Below, piece after piece: positions 1-15,590 of a DNA stretch of 64,000 bases; the stretch's first letter is position 1, and each line of letters starts with the position of its first letter. The stretch comes from Vanilla planifolia (Eukaryota > Streptophyta > Magnoliopsida > Asparagales > Orchidaceae), in contig JAIUJO010000161.1 of assembly GCA_023846275.1 (NCBI GenBank), positions 1 through 64,000 on the forward strand, in the 5' to 3' direction. The notes beneath the pieces are model-generated. The model worked only from the letters and a program-made list of their open reading frames with translations, ran no database searches and had not been told where the DNA came from. The translations under genes were made by a program, and so were the position numbers.

Positions 1-740
1 CAAATATTCATTTTGAATATTGTTAAATATTTATTTGTTATATTGGCATATTTTATAAGATATTTTGATTTATTCCTAATTTGATTATCGTTAACAATAA
101 ACTTGGCCTCCTTAGTATTTTTGAATTAACATTCCAACACAATTTGCCTCATTTCTTCAAAAGGTTTTTCAATGATTTCATTTAATAACTAAAAAATTTA
201 ATTCTCCTCTCCTATTATGGTTATGTCACTTTTATTTGGTTATATAAATTAATTAAATTTATCAAATTTTAGCCTTAATATATATTTACTATATAAAAAA
301 AATTATTATTATTTATTATTTTTTTAACTTTGGTAAATCATAATAATTCCAAACTACATTCAATTGATATGAAAGAAATGTTGTTAGACTTGTTTTAATA
401 TGCTTTATCTAATTTAATATTTATTTTTATATTATTAAATATTTGATTTTTTATGATTTTAATAGATTTTATGAGATATTTGAATTTATACTAGATTAAT
501 GATTAAGGATGCTATACTAAATCTACTTTATAACTTAAAATTAAGTTTCTCACTTCAATTTTTTTATTTCTTAAATTTTTTGTTTCATTTAATTATATTA
601 CTATGCAACTTTATTTATCTCATTTTTTAAAAAATTTATTTTCTTATATTACTCTGAAACTCTAATTCTCTTTTATTTGACTTCTATGTCATTTTAATTT
701 TGTTATATTACATTGCTTTAGTTTATCAAATTTTAAATTT

Positions 741-810
<70 letters not shown>

Positions 811-1480
811 CTTAATATTAAAATAATAATTTATTATTATTTAAGCATATTCAGTTACATAATTTGTAGTAATTCCAAACTTGATCTCGTCAAGATGAAA
901 TAAATATCATAGGAGTCATCTCGACTTGCTCTAACAAATAAAATGTTCATTTTTTAGAGAGATTTAGTTTCATAATTCATAATAATTCTAAAGGTGGTCA
1001 AATCAAGATGAAGAAAGCCTCATTCCACTCATCTTGATGATCTCTATACTAATAAATATTCAACTTTAGATTTTGATATGTTTTATTTTTTTAAGGTTTT
1101 AGCAAAATTTTTAGTAATTTTGATTTATACCGTAATTGATAAAAAATTTTACACTTATTGTTTTTGTTATCTTAGAATGAATAATTCCAATAAAACTTGT
1201 CTAAGTTATTAAAAACATTTTCTTTATTTAATTATATTATTATATAACTCCAAATCTCTTCTAGTCTAACATTTACATTACTTCAATTTTGTTTCATTAC
1301 ATCGCTTCAATTTATCTCACGTATGATTTAACACATATTTACTTAATATTAAAATAACGACTTATTAATATTTATGCTTATTTTGAATAATTATTTTTTA
1401 TATTTTTGAATATTTTATTTCCTTGGATGTTTTTATGCTTTGTGAGTCATTTCAATTCCTAGTAGATTTAACAATCATAT
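1..1480 (+). repeat. Diverged ~420-bp satellite, left segment (about 3.5 monomers)
   Basis: This is tandem A+T-rich satellite in + orientation, already in progress at the window start. The landmark before the AAATATT motif recurs near 2, 405, 925 and 1,040. The 925 and 1,040 landmarks are only about 115-130 bp apart, so one unit is heavily truncated. The same truncated unit occurs near 18,610-18,740, which shows that this whole segment is a copy of about 17.8-19.27 kb. Relative to that copy there is a deletion of about 95 bp near 1,385-1,395, where TTATGCTTATTT runs straight into TGAATAATTATTTTT. The segment ends at the phase equal to GATGTTACAC, where CA-rich DNA begins. No open reading frame here is credible as a gene. 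Confidence 0.85.
741..807. repeat. (AT)n microsatellite, 67 bp with two AA phase breaks
   Basis: An almost pure AT run interrupted by AATA steps. It lies where the satellite monomer normally carries a short TTAATATATATTTAC stretch. The matching position of the paralogous copy near 18,490-18,510 has only a short run, so the tract expanded locally from an (AT) seed in the monomer. Confidence 0.95.
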
Positions 1481-4400
1481 GTGTTATACAAACACGTAAA
1501 CACACATGCAGACATACACACATATACACACATAAACACTAGTAGATAGGCACACACACATGCATATGCACATGTAGACACACTCAAACACACACACATA
1601 CACACACATAGTAATACATACAAATAAGCAAATACATGTGCATGCACTTGCACATGCATAAGCACACGTGCATGCACAAACACACATATACAAACAAATG
1701 CACACACATGCACCCAAACACACACACACACGCACATTGCATAGGCAGGTACACATTCTTAGACTTGCACACACACACACACATACATATACACACTTAC
1801 ATTTATGCCCACACATACACTCACAAGTAGACATACACAGAACCACATATACACACGCATAAGCACACATATATAGGCACAAACACGTATGTACATGCAA
1901 GCATATGCACATACATGCACATGTGCACCCACTGACTCACATGCACATGCACATGCACACAAACACATCCATGCACATATACACACACAAACAAACTCAT
2001 ACATTCACATAGACAAAACACATACACACATGTGTATGCACACATGCATGCACAAGTCTACTCATAAGCATAGGAATTAACACACACATGCACAAATGCA
2101 AATGCACATGCACACATACATGGTCACAGACATACACACATATGCATATTCATGCATACACACACATACATGCACACATACACAAGCTCACTCAAATGCA
2201 CACACTCACAAGTACATGCATGAACACATACAAAAAGTACAAAAAGAGACACTCATGTAGATAAGTGCATGTAAACAAAAACACACACACACATAGAGGC
2301 ATGCACATGCACATCCATACGAACACACTTAAACAAGCTCCCAAACATACATGGATAGACACACGATAACCACACACACACACTTGCACACACAGATGTG
2401 CACGTAGATGCACACACAAACTCACATACACAAACATGCAAGCACACACACACACACAAAAGAATGCTCAGACTCCTAAAGGCATAAACACATGTAAACA
2501 TGCATGCAGACACAAATGCATGCTTATACCATGCAAGCACCCATATCGACCCATGCACACACACACACACACGTATAGACACACCACACACATGAGACTA
2601 TGCATACACATGCACACATACACGTACACACGAACATGTACACACACACACACACTTGTGCATGTTTGTACACACATATGCACAAACTTAAGCACACACA
2701 CATAGGCTCACCTGTAGATACCCTCGCACACACATGCACTCACACACACACATAAAAGTACATGCTCTCATAAATATGCACCCATATACATGCACACACA
2801 TATGCATGAACACATACACACACACAAACAAGTTGAGACACTTTCATCAAAGCAAAAACACATGCACATACACACAGAGATGCACAAGGACACAATTTCA
2901 TGCATGTATGAATGTAAACATGTATACACATGCACATGCACACAAATAAATATGCATACACACATAGACACACACTTGTGCATGAATATACACACATAAG
3001 CACACATAAACATATGCACACACACACACATTAACACACACACATGGAACCACAAACAAACACTTAGAGATAAGCACAAACACATGTATACATAAACTCA
3101 CTCTCACACACATACATAAGCATGGGTACAAACACTTGAATACACATGCAAACACATATGTACACACATCCATATAGACACACACATGCACCCATATGCA
3201 CACAAAAGGCACACACACAAACATACGAGTACACACACTTACACACACCCATAAACACATGCTTTCCCCAAACATGCACAAATGCACACACACACACACA
3301 CACATGTTGGCACATGCATGGTCGTACACACACACATGTACACATATAGACACACGCAAACACACATGCATACAAACTTGTTCAAACAAATGCACACACA
3401 TTGACACACACACACACACACACACTCACTTTCACAACTTTATGTATGCACACACTCACATTCATACTTGCATGCATGCACACACACACACACACACACA
3501 CTTATGCACATGCATACAAATATAAGCACACACACCTACATAGAAGAACGCAATCACACACCCGCACTAGCACACAAATAGACATACACATACAAACACA
3601 TGCACTCTTGTAAACATAATCTCTGTAGTTGCACACATAAACATATACACACACACATGTGCATGCACACATTGATGCATAAACACACACACACACAAAA
3701 AATATACATAAACATGCATGTTTGCAATCACACAGACTTGCATGCATATGCACATGTGTTTGCATTAGTCGACATGAATGAGTGCATGCCCACACACAAA
3801 CGTGCGCTCGCACACACACACACACATGTATGTACACCCATATAGACACTCAGACACATAGGAACATATACTCACAAACACATGTACTCATGCGCACAAC
3901 CACACTTATATACCCAAACTTGCACACACACATGCATGGGTGAACCCATGCATAATCAAATCCATGTACATGCACACATGCACACATACACAGAAATGCT
4001 CCTACACATACTTGTGACTACATGTGTACACACATGTTCTCGCTCACACACACACACATACACACATACACACATACAAAAATAGCTACATGCACCCACG
4101 TGCATGAACACACCATCCACATATGCACACAAACATAAAATATGCACACACATGCATCGACAAGCACACACACACACACACACACACTCATAGATGCAAT
4201 TGAATGTGTGCACACATGTGTGACCTCTACACATATGCACACATGCACAAAAAAGTATACACACATGTGCACACATGCATACACAAACACATACCCACAC
4301 AAACAGACACGTACACACATAAACATATGCAGACACACTCACATACAAAACACCTACACATGTATACATATGTAGACATAAATAAACACATGCACACATG

Positions 4401-7400
4401 GACATGCACACATGCATATGTGCACACATGCACATGCACAAATGCATACTCACATAGACACACATACACACCTATACACACATACATAAACTTATGTTTG
4501 CACACATGCATCCAGTCATGTACCTATGCACACATACAAGAACACACATGCAAGTGCACACATGTACACAAACAAATACACATGTGCACATATACACACA
4601 TTTAGACACAAGCACACACATGTAGACACATAGATATGCATAGAGATGCACACATGCACATGCTCACACATACACACATGGACAAGAACATGCACTCACA
4701 CACACACATTCATAACCATAGGAACACACACACACATAATTATAATTAAAGGCTCATAAGCATGAGCACACTTGTACACTCACATGCACATAGACACACA
4801 TGAATGCTTACGGTTGCACACACACACACATACACATGTACAGTCATGCATTCACACAAACTCACACACACATAAGAACAAACACACACACACACACATG
4901 CATAAAAAGGTGCACACATAAATACTCACAAATAGATATGCACACATGTATTCCAATTCATGCACATATTAATGCACGAGCACAAACAAACACTTGTAAA
5001 CATACACACACACATGCACACATGCAAACACACACACACATGCACAACACATGCAGATTTTCACATACATATAGACATGTACACACATGCACATGCACAT
5101 GAACACACACATGTGGACACACACACATATGTAGGCATACACATGCACACACACGCATACATGCACCCAAGCACTCATAATAATATGCACACACTTGCAT
5201 ACGTACACACGTGAACATGCACAAACATGCATAGAAATAAGTACATACGCATGCAAACACAAACACTTATAGACATGCATGCATACACACATAGACATCA
5301 CACACCTGTACATATACACACATACACAAACATGTACAAGCACACAAGCACATCGACACATAGATGCATGCACATGGACACACACATATAAACATGCTCA
5401 TAAGAATATGTACACATATTAATACACTCAAACGTGCACATATACAAATACACACACACATACATACACATACACATACACAAACACATGCACATACATA
5501 TGCACATTGACACACATGCAAATACACACAGGTATGAACACACACCCATGCAAAACACCCACAAGCACACACATGCATACACACAAACATATATGCACAT
5601 GCACATGCACAGACTTATGCGCACACATGCATGCACCCATACATATGCGTGCATAAGCACATGCTCAAACATATGAACACACACAAAAACATGAAAATCA
5701 ACACGTACATGCACGCACATACACCCATATGCACACATGGGTGCACATACAAAGACAAACACAAGAAAGCATGCACCCACATATGCACATGTGCTTATGC
5801 ACACAAGCAAAAACACTCGAGAAGGCATGCACACAAACATGTGGACTCACACAATCAAGTATGCACACACATACACACATTCACACACACACAACTAGAC
5901 ACTTTTGCTCCTACACATGCACAAAAGCACACATGCACCCATGCAAATGCACTAACCTGCACATAAACTCAGCTAGATATACACACCCGCATACATTTCT
6001 ATGTAGACACACACATACACGTAGACATACAAAAGCACACATGTATGCACACATATGTAGACATGTACCTACATAGACATTGATGGACTAACACACACAC
6101 ATGGACACACATTTATCGGTTCACACAAATGGAGATCAACATGCACACACAGATACACAAAATCAAACACAAACACACCTACATGCACACCCACATGAGC
6201 ACACACACACATATGTTCTCGCTTGTTACACAAGCATTCATTCATGCATGCACATGTATGCACACAAGTACACATAGGCACACAAAGATGAATGCACAAA
6301 TGCATGTACACACATACCCACAACCTTACATGGACATACACACTCACACATACATATAAGAACAAACACACACTCACACACACATATGCACAAACACACA
6401 TAGAGGCATGCATGCACATATAAAAACATGGACACACACACACATTGACATACACCAACACATTTACACACATGCATATGCACACACACACAAACAAAGA
6501 TGCATAAGTAGACAAACATAGACACACACACACACACACACACACACACTCATGTAGATACACAAACATGCATATGCACACACACTCACACACACACGTA
6601 TGCACATGCATGTAAACACACACATATACACACATGTACACCCACACAAGTGTGCATAAGAACACACATAATCACAAACACATGCATACACGTGAACACT
6701 CACATATACATGCATACGTAAACCCACACACATTCATGCACAAAGACATACACATGTATTCAACCAGATGAATACATATATGTGCACACAAACACATAAA
6801 TAGATAGACACATAGATACACATATGTGTGCACACACAAAAACACAAGAAAGCAAGCATCTACATACCTGCATGTGTGTATGTACTCACAAGAAAGCACA
6901 CAAATGCTCACATAGATGCACTTATGCATGCATACATGCCCACACACATGCAAGCACTCATAGACATATGCACACATTCACAAAGGCACTAATGCACATG
7001 CACACTTACATTGACATGGACAAACACTTGCACATATAAAAGCTCACTCACAGACATACTTACACATGCACACAAAGCACACATACGCACAAGCATGTAA
7101 GCACACACACTCATGGACACACACTCACTCATGCACTCTCACAACACAGACACACACATACACACACACATGCACACAAACATGCAGATATGTACGTGCA
7201 CAAAAACATATGCACACACACACACACATGATTTGATACACTAGCACACATGCACACTCACTTCCAAACACATGACACAATCGCTAAAACACATGCACAC
7301 ATACGTAGGCACACTAGAGCACACACAAACACATAAATACATGCACACACATGCATAATTAAGCACAATCATGCAAGCATTGGCACACACACATCAACAC

Positions 7401-10400
7401 ACTCATAGATATGTGCCTATCTACATACACACACACGCACACACACGTATTCAAGTACATATGCATGCACACACACACTTAAACTCCTAAACACACTTGC
7501 ACACACACTAAGATGCACACACATATAGAATAACACTGGCATATATACACATATAGACCTACACACTCTCTAACACACACATGTATGCACAAGCATGTAC
7601 AAACAAACTTACACACATGAACACACACACACACACATTCACTCAGACATGCACAACTACACACAGCATATCCACACGGACACAAAAACACACACGTACC
7701 CACACACATATGCATAGCAAAATAGACATGTATGCACACACATTTGCAAACACACATGTAGACTTGCGCACATGCACCTTTGCATACACACACATGAAGA
7801 GACACACAAGTGTGAACCCAAATACACAAAGACATATATGCCTGCTTGTATACATAAACACAAATACATATACACCATGTATGTGAACATGCATACATTG
7901 GCACAAACCCGTATACATGAACACACACACACATGCATGCAATACACAAATGCAGGTGCATGTTGCACACAAACATATACACATGTACACAAACAAATGA
8001 ATGCATACCCACACCTCCACACATACATATGCATAGACACACCAACACTTGAATGCATATGCACTCACAAACAAATATACACACACACACCAACACATAC
8101 ACAAACACACATACATGCACACCCAAGTAGAAACACACACCCATATAAACACATGCACATGCATAGACACAGACACACACCAACACACACACATAACCAT
8201 GTACAGGCACACACATGCACTTGCATGCACAAAAACACCTACACACACATGCTTATAGATACATGAATGCATGCATATGTACGTGCACACATAGACATGT
8301 ATACATATGAACATAGATGTGTATGCTTAGACACATCTACATGAACGTATGCATGACCAAGCATACACACATACACACACACACTGACAGATGTAAACCC
8401 ATATGTGAATCTCCACATGCACACATAGACACATGCAAACATACACACACACACAAAAATGTATCTATGCACTCAGATACACAAGCACACACATCAACAC
8501 ATACACACACACACACACATACAAATGCATACATGCATAAGCACACACATGTAAACACTCCCTCATGCAAGTGCACACTCTCACACATGCACATAAAAAC
8601 ATGTTTGCACACATATATGTACATACACTTGCATAGTCATGCACACATATGCACATGCATACCCCCCCACACACACACCGCATACACAAATGTAGAAACA
8701 TGCTTATGAATATGCACACACACATGCACCCTCACATGCACATGCAAATGCACACATGCATGCACACATAAGCAAATACACATGCACATAGATAAATACA
8801 CACACACACATAGAAATTTGCACACCAACATGCACAAATGCACATAGACACACACATATGCCCATACACACACACACACATATACATACACATGCATAAG
8901 CACATAAATGACAACACATACTCATACACATGTAGTTGCTCACAGACATACACACCCACATAAATGCACACATATTTGAATGTGCACACACAAACATGCA
9001 TGAACCAGTAAATAGATAAATACACACACACACACACATAGATATACACATGCATGCATATGCATACACACACATATATGCACAAACACAAAGATGCACT
9101 TACACCCACACAAACACACCCATATGTGCATGAATGTACGTATGTACATAGACAAACCCACACATATAATAACATGCACACACATATACATAGGCATGAA
9201 CATAAGCACAAACACACACATGGACATGCACACACACCTATACACACAACCATGCAAACACATAAGCATACATGCATGTACGTCCACACTCACATGCACA
9301 CAAGTATGAACATACATGTGCATACACACACAAATACACACATGCATGCACACACCCAAGAATAGACACATGCACACACACACACACCCTCATAAATCCA
9401 TCCATGCATACACACACACACACACACACTCATCTACATGCATCCATACAAATGCTTATATACAGACATATATACTTGCCCACAAAGACACACACACACA
9501 CACGCATGCACCCATGCTTAGGTGTGTGTAAATGTGCATACAAACACACTCAACGAAACATGCAAACACATATGCACACACACATACATACTCATATGCA
9601 TACACATATACACACACATGCTCACTTGCACATGCACACACATAAAATAGTCAAATATCCATGCATGTAAAAACATAAAAACATATGTTCTTGCACATAA
9701 AAACATGCACATACATAACACACATGGATAAGAATAAAAATATGCACCTATACATGCACACACTCATACACATGCATACATAGGGACACTCACAGTTGCA
9801 CACACACACACACACATATTCATGCATGTACGTAGGCACATGCATGTACACATAGACAAAGACATGCATGCCCTAGCACACACACACACACACAAACACA
9901 CACGTAACACACCATAGAGCCATACTCACATGGACACAGTCACAAACACATATGAACAATTAGATATATGCACATACATACACATGCAAACACTTGAACA
10001 TACACACAGCCCCACTCATATAGGCATATAGAGACATGCACATACACATCTATGAACTCCCACACATACTCATATAGACAAACATATACACGCACATATG
10101 CATCCACACACATATAGATTTGTGCATGTGTAAATTCATAGTCACACACATACGTATGTGTGCACAAATACTCACACACCTTCACAAATGCAAACACACC
10201 ACATATTCACATAGACATGCATTGACAAACACACATAGAAGCACATGGACACACACACAAAATTACACACATGCATGCACCAGACATGCAGACATGCAAC
10301 ACACATGCACTTGAATGCATACATACACACACACACACGTACACTACATGTACACTGCTACACACACTCATGCGCATCAATACATGCACACATGCAAGAA

Positions 10401-13400
10401 CATATAGGCACACACATGCACATAGGTGTGAACACACATACAAGAAATAATATGCACACATGAATACACATATGCAAGCATGCACTTGCACACACACATA
10501 CCCACACCCACTCATGCACATGCACACAAAGCACACACAAACATGCTTACACACACGTACACACATGCATGCATACAAAAACACACATATGCATACACAT
10601 GCACATGCTAACAAGTACTCACACACATAAATATACATGCATTAATAAACAAAAACACATACAAGATGAAACATACACATAAAAACCATCATATACAAAC
10701 ACACAAATATAATAGCTTACATACATGCACACATGCATGAACTGGCACACATGCAAGCACTCATAGACATGTGCGTGAACACAAACACACATGTAGAAAT
10801 GCCCACACATATATAGCAACAAACATGAACACGAGCGCACACACATATGCACACACATAAGCACAAGCACACAATCTTGCAAACACACACACGATCTCAC
10901 TCAAATACATGCACATATACACAGTGCTCACATACATAAGCATGAGTATACATTTACACACACATATGCACATGCACACACACACACATGTAGACAAACA
11001 TGCACATGCACACATACGAATGTGCACATACACATGCACACGTAAACCCACAACCACACACATGTATACATACACACACATGCACACATGCATAGACAAC
11101 ATATACACACACACACACACAATGTACACATAAACACAACCAACCACATGAACACATGAGTGAACAAACACAAACACATATACATATACATGCACACACA
11201 CACACACACAAGAATGCACTCATGTAGATGCATGCTTGAACACATGCATAGCACACACACAAGAACACATGTGTAGACACATTCACACACCTACACACAT
11301 AGAACCACACACGAAAACCTAGACATGTAGGAACAAATACACACAAACATGTAAGGACACACTCGTATGCACTCACACATGCATGCTTACACCAAGCCAC
11401 ACACACACACCAAAACAAATAAACCTAGACATATAGATAGATGCTTGCACATACAATGACACATATGTGCATGCATGCATAAACACACACATACAAACAT
11501 GTGTAGATTTGGACACCCATACACACACTAACACACACCACACACACATAAGCACATACATAAACATATATAAGCATAGATAATGCATACAAAATGCACG
11601 CACTCACACATGTGCACACACATGCTCGTGCATCGATACGCACACTCCCATAAACAAATATGCATGCATACACTAAAAAACACAGACTCACACACCCATC
11701 CAACTACACAAACACATACACACACACACACACACAAAGATGAACACATTTGAATATGTACATGAAAGCACAAACACACATACATGCATGCACATACACA
11801 TACATGCATACACACACCTAAGCCAATGGAAATGCACACACATGGACTAACAAACATGCACATGAATGCAAACACACACACATGCATACACATGTAGACA
11901 GGAAAGCACACACACACATGCTTGCACATGCCCATACAAGTACACAAGAAAGCACACATGAGCATGAATGCACACACATGATCTTCCACACACATGCATA
12001 GACATGCACACATATGCACGCAAACACACATAGACACAAATGCAAGCACATGCACACATTCAAGCACATGCATATATGGACAAAAACATGCACATACATG
12101 CAGACAACCATATATAGAAGCATGCATAAACACACACATACATTCATGCATGCATGGAAACAAACACACACATATGCTCACAATCAGAAATACATAAATG
12201 CACATGTATGCATACATACACATAAGGAAACACACAGACATGCATAGACACTCACAAAGAGTTGCACATAGATATATAGGCACGCACAAATGCACAACTA
12301 TACACACGAATGTGCACATGAATACATAAATGCATGCATACAAGTAAATGCAACCATTGATAAACACATATAGTGACACACATGCACATACGTAGGCTTC
12401 CACATAAATTCCTATGCACACACATCTACAACAACACACACAAACACACACATTCACAAATGCACAAGCACACACACACACACATACATGCACCCATGCA
12501 CACATCGCTCTCTTGCACACACATGCATACACTCATTCACAAGTGCTTGCATACACACCCACACACAAGCCCACACACACAAACACAAGCACACACACAT
12601 GCACAAACTCATGCACAAAGACAAACACAAACATAAAGACACACAAGAACACACATGTAAAACACACACACACACACACCTAAAAACAAATAGGTGTGAA
12701 CATACATGCACAAATGCACGTAGAAATACACATACTCACACAAACACATGCACATGCACATATGCATATGTGTAAACATACATGCACAAACAACATGCCC
12801 ATACTCATGCACACACATGTACTTGCATACAAACATGCCTATATAGATGCACTTGCATACACATGCACATGCACACATGTAGACATGCACATTGACATTC
12901 ACACATGCATGCACATACACATACATAGTTGCACATGTTTAGAAACACATGCACATAGATACACATGCATATGCACACCTACACCCACACATGCACACAA
13001 GCAGGCATGCACACAAATGCATTCACTTGCACAAAAACTCACACATACTGATATACACATATACAAACATGTGCACATGTGCGCACACACACACACACAC
13101 ACACATGTAATCACACCCACATACACACATGTACACATGTATGCTCAAACACACATAGGAATGCATAGAAACACATGCATATGAACTTCCACACACAAGC
13201 ACACACATTCACACACAAACATGAACACATAGGCACACATACACACACACAAATAGAGACACACACATATGCACAGATACATGAACACACACACATAAGC
13301 ACACACAAATGCACACACATATTCATATAAGCATACATGCATGCTTGCACATACATGCATTCACACACAGACAAACACACACACTTGCTCACACATACAA

Positions 13401-14715
13401 TCACAACACCAACACATGGTTACACACACAAACACACCCACACATGCACACACACATGGGTGCACATGTACACACACACACACACTTACTCACTCTCCAA
13501 CAAGCACATGCTTGCACACACAAGATAGAAGCACATGCACACACACAAATCATCACACACATATAGATATACATGCTTGCACACTTGCACATGTTTATAG
13601 TCACACACATACACACACATGCATAAGCAAGCTCATAGCCAAATATACACACATGAACATACTCACACACACCCAAATTATGATGCATACATGCAAGCAA
13701 ATGTAAACACACACATGAAGAAATATACGCACGTGTGCACTCAAATGCATCCATGCATGCATACATAGACTTACACACACACATGCATGCATACACACAC
13801 ATACACCTAATTTGATGCACACATGAACACACACACACATGCTCACAACCACACCCCCCTTGCTTGGATAGCACACACACACATGCACATGTGCACAAAG
13901 CATGCATGCACATACACAAAGGCACATACACACACACATAGACACAAATGAATACAAACACATATACACCCACTCGCACACCTACCCCAACACATACAAA
14001 CATGCACACACAGATGCACACATGGATTGAAATGCACACATAAATATACAAATAAAAGCACACACATATGCATGGATGCACAATGCTCACACATACACAT
14101 ACACCTACACTTGCATATACATGCACACACATGCACACACATACACATAATCATGCTCATAATTATGAGCACATATGCCCACACACATATATAAACACTC
14201 ACACACATATGTAGACAAACCACACATGGATGCAAAACATGCACATGATGTAAGAAAACTAATGTGTACAAGTACATGTAGAAAAGTACATCTACACATA
14301 GAAACACACACACACACATGCACACACACTTGCTCAAACTCATAAATGCACACTTATATGTAGACATGAACATGAACACAATAGTACACACACGTACACA
14401 CAAAATTATGCTCATACAAATACGTGCAAGAGCATGCACACCACATAAGCACGCACATGCTTACATGTAAACATGCATGCACACACACACATACATATGA
14501 ATTGGTACACATGCACATACAAAAACACCTATGCACACTCATGCATATGCATACAGTCACACACATGCACACACACATATGCACACAAAATGTACCACAC
14601 ACACATCCACTCATGCACACAGGAACATGAACACATGCACATTACTACATAAATGCATGCGAACACAAACACATAAACATGCACATGCACACATAAGCAC
14701 ACACATGCATGAAAA
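1481..14715 (+). repeat. 13.2 kb degenerate CA-rich block (alternating pyrimidine-purine DNA)
   Basis: The top strand is built almost wholly from the steps CA, TA and TG, for example CACACATGCACACATACAC, with very frequent ATGCA, CATGCA, CATACA and TAGACACA words. CG steps are rare. The C-rich strand stays on top throughout; I saw no stretch that flips to TGTG. Pure CA runs are short: the longest I noticed is 28 bp at 6,522-6,549, with others of 20-23 bp near 3,404, 3,479, 4,165 and 9,410. The block is therefore not a young microsatellite but a long, much-mutated one, or an expanded degenerate minisatellite. Interruptions are short (AAA, CCC, TAGA). The many open frames on both strands (His/Thr repeats on +, Cys/Val repeats on -) follow from CA/TG lacking stop codons and are not genes. 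No flanking target-site duplication is obvious. Confidence 0.93.
6522..6549 (+). repeat. Longest pure (CA)n run noticed in the CA-rich block (14 units)
   Basis: A 28-bp perfect alternating AC run. Of all tracts in the block it is the one most likely to vary in length between individuals. It was found by eye, so a longer run elsewhere is possible but unlikely. Confidence 0.8.
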
Positions 14716-15540
14716 CAGGAGAATAATTGAAGCAATGTAAAGATCACATAAAAGAAGATTTTAAATTACATAATAATATAAATACATCAATGTAAAATAT
14801 TTGAAAAAAATAAAATAAATTATATAAGAAATTATATTTGAAGATACTAAAGAGATTGAGCATAATATTCTCATTTTTAAGAGTAGACACAAAACAAGAT
14901 GTCACATGAAGCCTACTAGAACTCAAGAAAATAAAATATTTTAAAATACAAAAATGAATAATTGATTAGACAAAGCTTATCAAGATAAGTCCAATGAAAT
15001 TTACTTTTTTTGATCGGATATCGATCTAAATTACTACAAAAATCAAAGTTAAATTAGAATAAATAATAAAAAATTATTATTTTTAATTTTTAGTAGAAAT
15101 ATATTAAATTTAAAATGAGATAAATTAAATAAATGCAATAAAACTTAACCAAAGTGATGTAAATGTCACATGAGTGGTGATTTAAAATTACATGATAATA
15201 CTACCAATTCAAAGTAAAATATTTGAAGAAAATTAATAAATTATATGAGGAAGGTGCATTTTAATTATACTAAAAAGATTGTCGGTGACATCATTTTTTA
15301 TCAAATAAGACATAAATCAAAATATCTCATAAAATATGCCTAAACAAAAATAGATATTAAAAAATATGAGAATGAATACTTAATTTGATAGTGCTCATAA
15401 ATTAGACTTTATTTGATATTATTATAAATCATAGAAATAAATAATAATATATAAATAGAAATTATTATTTTAGTATTAAATAAGTATGTATTAAAGTTAA
15501 AATAAGATAAATTGAAAAAATATAATATATTTAAATTAAT
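14716..15540 (-). repeat. Inverted satellite island (about 2 monomers)
   Basis: Directly after the CA block the satellite is on the opposite strand. Near 14,970-15,000 the top strand reads AAGCTTATCAAGATAAGTCC, which is the reverse complement of the + landmark GGACTTATCTTGATAAGCTT. A second inverted landmark lies near 15,389. The top strand is A-rich, unlike the T-rich + segments. The island begins in the phase equal to the + motif TTTACATTGCTTCAATT and ends near 15,540, where + orientation resumes. The CA block therefore separates satellite of opposite orientation. Confidence 0.85.
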
Positions 15541-15590
15541 GTAGTTTAAAGTTTTGGTAATTCATAAAAAGTTTTCACAACTTTAAACGA
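15541..15590. repeat. Orientation switch with a 10-bp inverted repeat
   Basis: GTTTAAAGTT at 15,544-15,553 is exactly complementary to AACTTTAAAC at 15,579-15,588, with 25 bp between the arms. The pair lies where satellite orientation changes from inverted to +. A short inverted repeat at an inversion boundary fits a fold-back or template-switch origin. At 10 A+T-rich bases it could also be chance. Confidence 0.5.

Noticed and set aside
11528-12532. 334-residue open frame on the - strand, rich in Cys and Val
   Set aside because: It is a translation of TG-rich simple sequence (TGT GTG gives Cys-Val), which lacks stop codons by composition. Similar frames occur on both strands all along the CA block.
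1481-14715. Telomeric or interstitial telomeric repeat
   Set aside because: No TTAGGG-, TTTAGGG- or TTAGG-type unit recurs; the strand is CA/TG without G-runs.
1468-14747. Dozens of other open frames of 60-255 residues (His/Thr-rich on +, Cys/Val-rich on -), which superficially resemble cysteine-rich or histidine-rich proteins
   Set aside because: All follow from CA/TG repeats. They overlap each other in every frame and none has a domain, a codon preference or a gene-like boundary.
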